Shown: positions 62,001 through 64,000 of the stretch, piece by piece
Numbering within the stretch: position 1 is the stretch's first letter
Layout of the letters: each line of letters starts with the position of its first letter
DNA from: Mesorhizobium sp. M8A.F.Ca.ET.218.01.1.1
GTDB taxonomy: Bacteria; Pseudomonadota; Alphaproteobacteria; Rhizobiales; Rhizobiaceae
Length of the DNA: 64,000 nt
Assembly: GCF_004791165.1 (NCBI RefSeq)
Contig: NZ_SRUZ01000010.1
Span: 62,001 to 126,000 of the forward strand
Direction of reading: 5' to 3'
Notes under the pieces: model-generated
What the model saw: only the letters and a program-made list of their open reading frames with translations
Told to the model about the DNA's origin: nothing
Databases searched by the model: none
Position numbers and translations under genes: made by a program

Positions 62001-62341
62001 GGGTCGAGCTGCTCGCTGAGTGTCGTGAAGCCGCAGAGGTCGGCGAACAGGACCGTGACCGTCCGGCGATCGGCGTCAGAGACAGAATGCGGCCCTTCTT
62101 CGCTTTCGATGTTCGGCGCCGCAGTTCGAGAAGGTGGCACAAAGGTCCGGCTTGGTTTCGGAGCAGGCCGTTCGACGGATTTTGCGGACGCACCGACGCT
62201 TGCCCCGCATTTCGGACAGAACTCGAAATCAGGTGCGCAGACATAGCCGCAACTGGCACATGACACGGGCTGGCGCCGGCCACACTTCGGACAGAAGGCG
62301 TAACCGCCCTCAATCTCGAAACCGCAGCCTGAGCAGTCCAT
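59057..62341 (-). CDS. Class III cyclase / AAA ATPase / TPR signalling protein with zinc ribbons
   Basis: A 1094-residue multidomain protein. Two zinc-ribbon units at 3-45 (CSGC...CPKC and CASC...CPKC) are followed by a class III cyclase domain at about 92-265, with metal Asp101 (VLFADLCGFTTL) and Asp145 (FIGDALLALFG) and Lys141. Then comes an AAA/STAND ATPase (GEAGIGKSRL Walker A; LLIVVEDLHWAD Walker B) and a long C-terminal TPR array (about 730-1080). In the usual base-selecting position the sequence is SVTGDTVNTAQR, the common bacterial variant. The ATG at 62341 follows GAGG; an upstream ATG at 62374 is possible. It is probably a large stimulus-integrating cyclase. Confidence 0.9.
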   Translation of the reverse strand: MDCSGCGFEIEGGYAFCPKCGRRQPVSCASCGYVCAPDFEFCPKCGASVGASAKSVERPAPKPSRTFVPPSRTAAPNIESEEGPHSVSDADRRTVTVLFADLCGFTTLSEQLDPEVMQTLQNELFKELTAAVRNFGGFVDKFIGDALLALFGAPVAHEDDPERALRAALDMIARTARLGESTPYSGSPLLLHIGINTGPVVTGGLGIGAAKSYSVTGDTVNTAQRLQSLAAPGEVLVGELTHRLTRHAFSYESMGDVVLRGKAGSVLVHRLDAPLAAPRAARGLEALGLSAPIIGRDAELNRMLASLDQACGGSAQLVRLVGEAGIGKSRLVREFVTRVGDDDRFRNVAVRQATCSPLGEQSFGALGAVVRSAAGMMQNDNGDEMRGKLAALLTDLGLQGDEAKRLMPLLYHVLGLGDPDATLQHVEPEQLRRQILYAVRTIIERRLALSPLLIVVEDLHWADAVSLEALRFVMDRLERTRLMLLVTHRPAPDNDQLDSSRVSHTALRLSPLSSHDGRSMVAALFGDSWVNSAGGLLDQILERAGGNPLFIEEIVRGLIDRGVLMREGQRWRTVAGEVATGIPATIQAMLLARVDRLPQEVRRLAQEAAVIGPRFDATLLKTVTADPGRLEAGCELLCDAEIIEEVAGSGSVSSQSYRFTQTLLQDVIYQNLLLQRRTDIHGRVGVALEQLCGDKPERLEDLAVLGHHFAQSAEREKGAHYLQAAGDRARMIYANDDALRFYDRALTALGATGQTPLKLAIAERIADLSGPAGRREIAHRHYEAVLQAYRGSADRVASARVLRKIGRLLWDVGKRDKAESRYAEAAALLDGADAPIEQAHLWQERGRQAFRSGDHALAARWADAALDCVRSLTTEQVSDDATLVTAEALNTKAVALARLGRNREAVGQVERSIELAEAAGLLGAACRGYTNLGVLYTTIDPAKAMEVCRRGLEVARHIGDQGFQARLLANLAVACCTFTDRCPTEGVPAAEKAIEIDRALDQREHLPVPLIVLGQIHQCNGRPELAVGLFHEALDVARETGEPQLLFPCYDGLATLNLDLDNLAEAERYFSLAQGICAQHGLDPEALVVLPFLD

Positions 62342-62581
62342 GGAACAAGACCTCACTAGGGGCCGTGACGGCATGATCTCGCCACGCATTTCACGGCCAG
62401 GGCAATCACAAGGATGAACCGATAGCTCTCAACCGGCAAGCGGCAGCGCAAATAGCCATCGAGAGATCGGATGGTTCCTGCGGCAGAGCGCTGCCGAGCC
62501 GGGCGGTTGCGCGGCCGTCGTTTGCGAAAGTTCCCTCTACCCGCTGTCTTCCTGCTATCTTGGAGATAAGGAGACCGACGC

Positions 62582-64000
62582 ATGAGCGAGAACCGCAAGC
62601 TGGCCGCAATCCTGGCTGCAGATGTGGTCGGATACAGCCGGCTCGCGAGCGCGGACGAAGAGCGTACCTTGGCGAGGTTGCGGACGCTGCGCAGCGACCT
62701 GATCGATCCCACCATCGCAGTCCACAACGGGCGGGTGATCAAGCGCACCGGCGACGGGGCGCTGGTTGAGTTCCGCAGTGTGGTGGATGCCGTGCGCTGC
62801 GCCGTTGAGATCCAGAACGGCATGGTTGAGCGCAATGCCGGCGTGCCGCAGGACCGCCGCATCGAGTTCAGGATCGGCATCCATCTGGGGGATGTGGTCG
62901 AAGAAAGCGACGGCGACCTGATGGGCGACGGCGTCAACATCGCCTCGCGTCTGGAGGGTGTCGCGGCGCCCGGCGCTATTTGCCTGTCCGAGGATGCCTA
63001 TCGCCAGGTCAAGGCGAGGCTCGACCTCTCGGTCAGCGATCTCGGCAGCACACAGCTTAAGAACATCGCCGAGCCGGTCCGGGTCTATTCGCTGCAGGTC
63101 GGCGCGGGGGCCAAGGCGGCCGCGACCCCGGAAACCGCGACGAGCCGGCCGGCTGCGGCAGTGCCGCCGAAGCTGTCGATCGCCGTGCTACCGTTTGCCA
63201 ACATGAGCGGTGACGCCGAACAGGACTACTTCGCCGACGGCATCTCCGAAGACATCATCACGGCGCTGTCAAAACTGTCGCAACTCTTCGTCATCGCACG
63301 CAATTCGTCGTTCACCTTCAAGGGCCAGAACGTCCATGTGCAGGAGGTGGGCGCGAAACTCGGCGTGCGGCATGTGCTCGAAGGCAGCGTACGCAAGTCG
63401 GGCAACAGGGTGCGGATCACCGCGCAGCTCATCGATGCAATTTCAGGCGGCCATCTTTGGGCGGAGCGGTTCGATCGCGACCTGACCGACATATTCGCCG
63501 TGCAGGACGACGTGACGCAGCAGATCGTCGGTGCGCTGGCGCTCAACCTGACAGACGATGCCCGGCAACGGCTGGCGCCGGAGCACCCGCGCAACACCGA
63601 GGCGTATGACTGTTTCCTGCGCGGCCGGGAGCTGTGGCACCGGCTGACGAAGGAGACGAACGTCGCAGCCCGCAATCTCTTGCAACGTGCCACCGAACTG
63701 GACCCGAACTTTGCCTCTGCCCACGCTTTCCTCGCCCTCACGCACGGCGTCGATTACCTGAACAGGTGGGGAGCGTCGCCGCCGGAATCGATGGCGCAAG
63801 CCGAAGAGGCCGCAACGCGGGCGGTAACGCTGGATGACAACGATCCCTGGGCGCACTGGGCGCTGGCGATAGCCAAGCTGTACACACGACGGCACGATGA
63901 GGCCATCGACGAGGTCGAGCGCGCACTGGTCCTCAATCCGAACTTCGCCGAAGCGCACGTCTGCCGCGGCGAAACGCTGTACTATTCAGGCAAATCCGAG
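62582..64000 (+). CDS. Class III cyclase with TolB-N-like and TPR regions, 3' end beyond window
   Basis: The frame is open for 473 codons from the ATG at 62582 to the window end, with AAGGAG 9 bases upstream. Residues about 1-165 are a cyclase domain: Asp14 (ILAADVVGYSRL), Lys54 and Asp58 (VIKRTGDGALVEF), Asp116, Asn119 and Arg123 (MGDGVNIASRLEG). Then LSIAVLPFANMSGDAEQDYFADGISEDIITAL begins the TolB-N/FlgO-like domain (about 200-330) common to rhizobial cyclases, followed by TPR repeats (LQRATELDPNFASAHAFLAL). It is divergent from the large cyclase gene with 240 bases between. Confidence 0.92.
   Translation, partial: MSENRKLAAILAADVVGYSRLASADEERTLARLRTLRSDLIDPTIAVHNGRVIKRTGDGALVEFRSVVDAVRCAVEIQNGMVERNAGVPQDRRIEFRIGIHLGDVVEESDGDLMGDGVNIASRLEGVAAPGAICLSEDAYRQVKARLDLSVSDLGSTQLKNIAEPVRVYSLQVGAGAKAAATPETATSRPAAAVPPKLSIAVLPFANMSGDAEQDYFADGISEDIITALSKLSQLFVIARNSSFTFKGQNVHVQEVGAKLGVRHVLEGSVRKSGNRVRITAQLIDAISGGHLWAERFDRDLTDIFAVQDDVTQQIVGALALNLTDDARQRLAPEHPRNTEAYDCFLRGRELWHRLTKETNVAARNLLQRATELDPNFASAHAFLALTHGVDYLNRWGASPPESMAQAEEAATRAVTLDDNDPWAHWALAIAKLYTRRHDEAIDEVERALVLNPNFAEAHVCRGETLYYSGKSE

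Noticed and set aside
1..64000. CRISPR array, prophage, integrase, plasmid replication or conjugation genes
   Set aside because: Looked for and not seen; no regular spaced repeats and no diagnostic protein motifs.

Overview
The window comes from a high-GC alphaproteobacterium, most likely a Mesorhizobium. The best marker is a 355-residue cyclic-nucleotide-gated K+ channel at 37100-38167. It keeps the TTGYGD filter at 175-180 and Arg307, and is near-identical, from memory, to MloK1 of M. loti. The porin, the biuret pathway and the dispersed repeats also fit Rhizobiales. Most of the window looks chromosomal or accessory-catabolic. No integrase, transposase, phage gene or CRISPR array was seen.

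Layout. 1-2150: end of a YcgN-family gene, a small exported protein, a SIMPL protein and a CAU tRNA that looks like tRNA-Ile2. 2325-10619 (minus): a biuret-use operon with a BMP-type ABC importer, biuret hydrolase (triad residues D36/K142/C175), a second cysteine hydrolase, a cupin and allophanate hydrolase. 10907-11626: a GntR-family regulator. 11702-19896 (minus): a second eight-gene operon with another BMP-type importer, an 8-oxoguanine/isoxanthopterin-type deaminase, a GST-like protein and a Rieske oxygenase split over two genes. The same palindrome (core TGCATGCA) lies in front of both operons, so the GntR protein may control both. 20542-28282: an arabinoside module (ArsR-type regulator, GH51 arabinofuranosidase, ABC sugar importer) bounded by two 102-bp direct repeats that are about 87% identical.

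28394-38167: an RND efflux pair; arginase and ornithine cyclodeaminase with a divergent Lrp regulator; a stand-alone RelA/SpoT synthetase-domain protein; and the MloK1-like channel. 39047-47294: porin, TPR-sulfotransferase, MscS-type channel, and a sulfatase overlapping its formylglycine-generating enzyme. 47935-52127: an AraC regulator, a cyclase remnant, and a 970-residue glycosyltransferase/NodS-like methyltransferase/NodB-like deacetylase fusion.

52984-58296 is the most novel part. A compact plus-strand operon encodes a coiled-coil protein, a 1019-residue membrane protein (cytoplasmic roadblock/longin-like region, one membrane span, four ~135-residue periplasmic repeats, OmpA peptidoglycan-binding domain), a Rab/Arf-like small GTPase and a class III adenylate cyclase. 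It reads as an envelope-to-cAMP signalling relay. It is followed by an AhpC-like protein and two more, differently built class III cyclases, the last cut by the window end. With the cAMP-gated channel upstream, cyclic-nucleotide signalling is a recurring theme.
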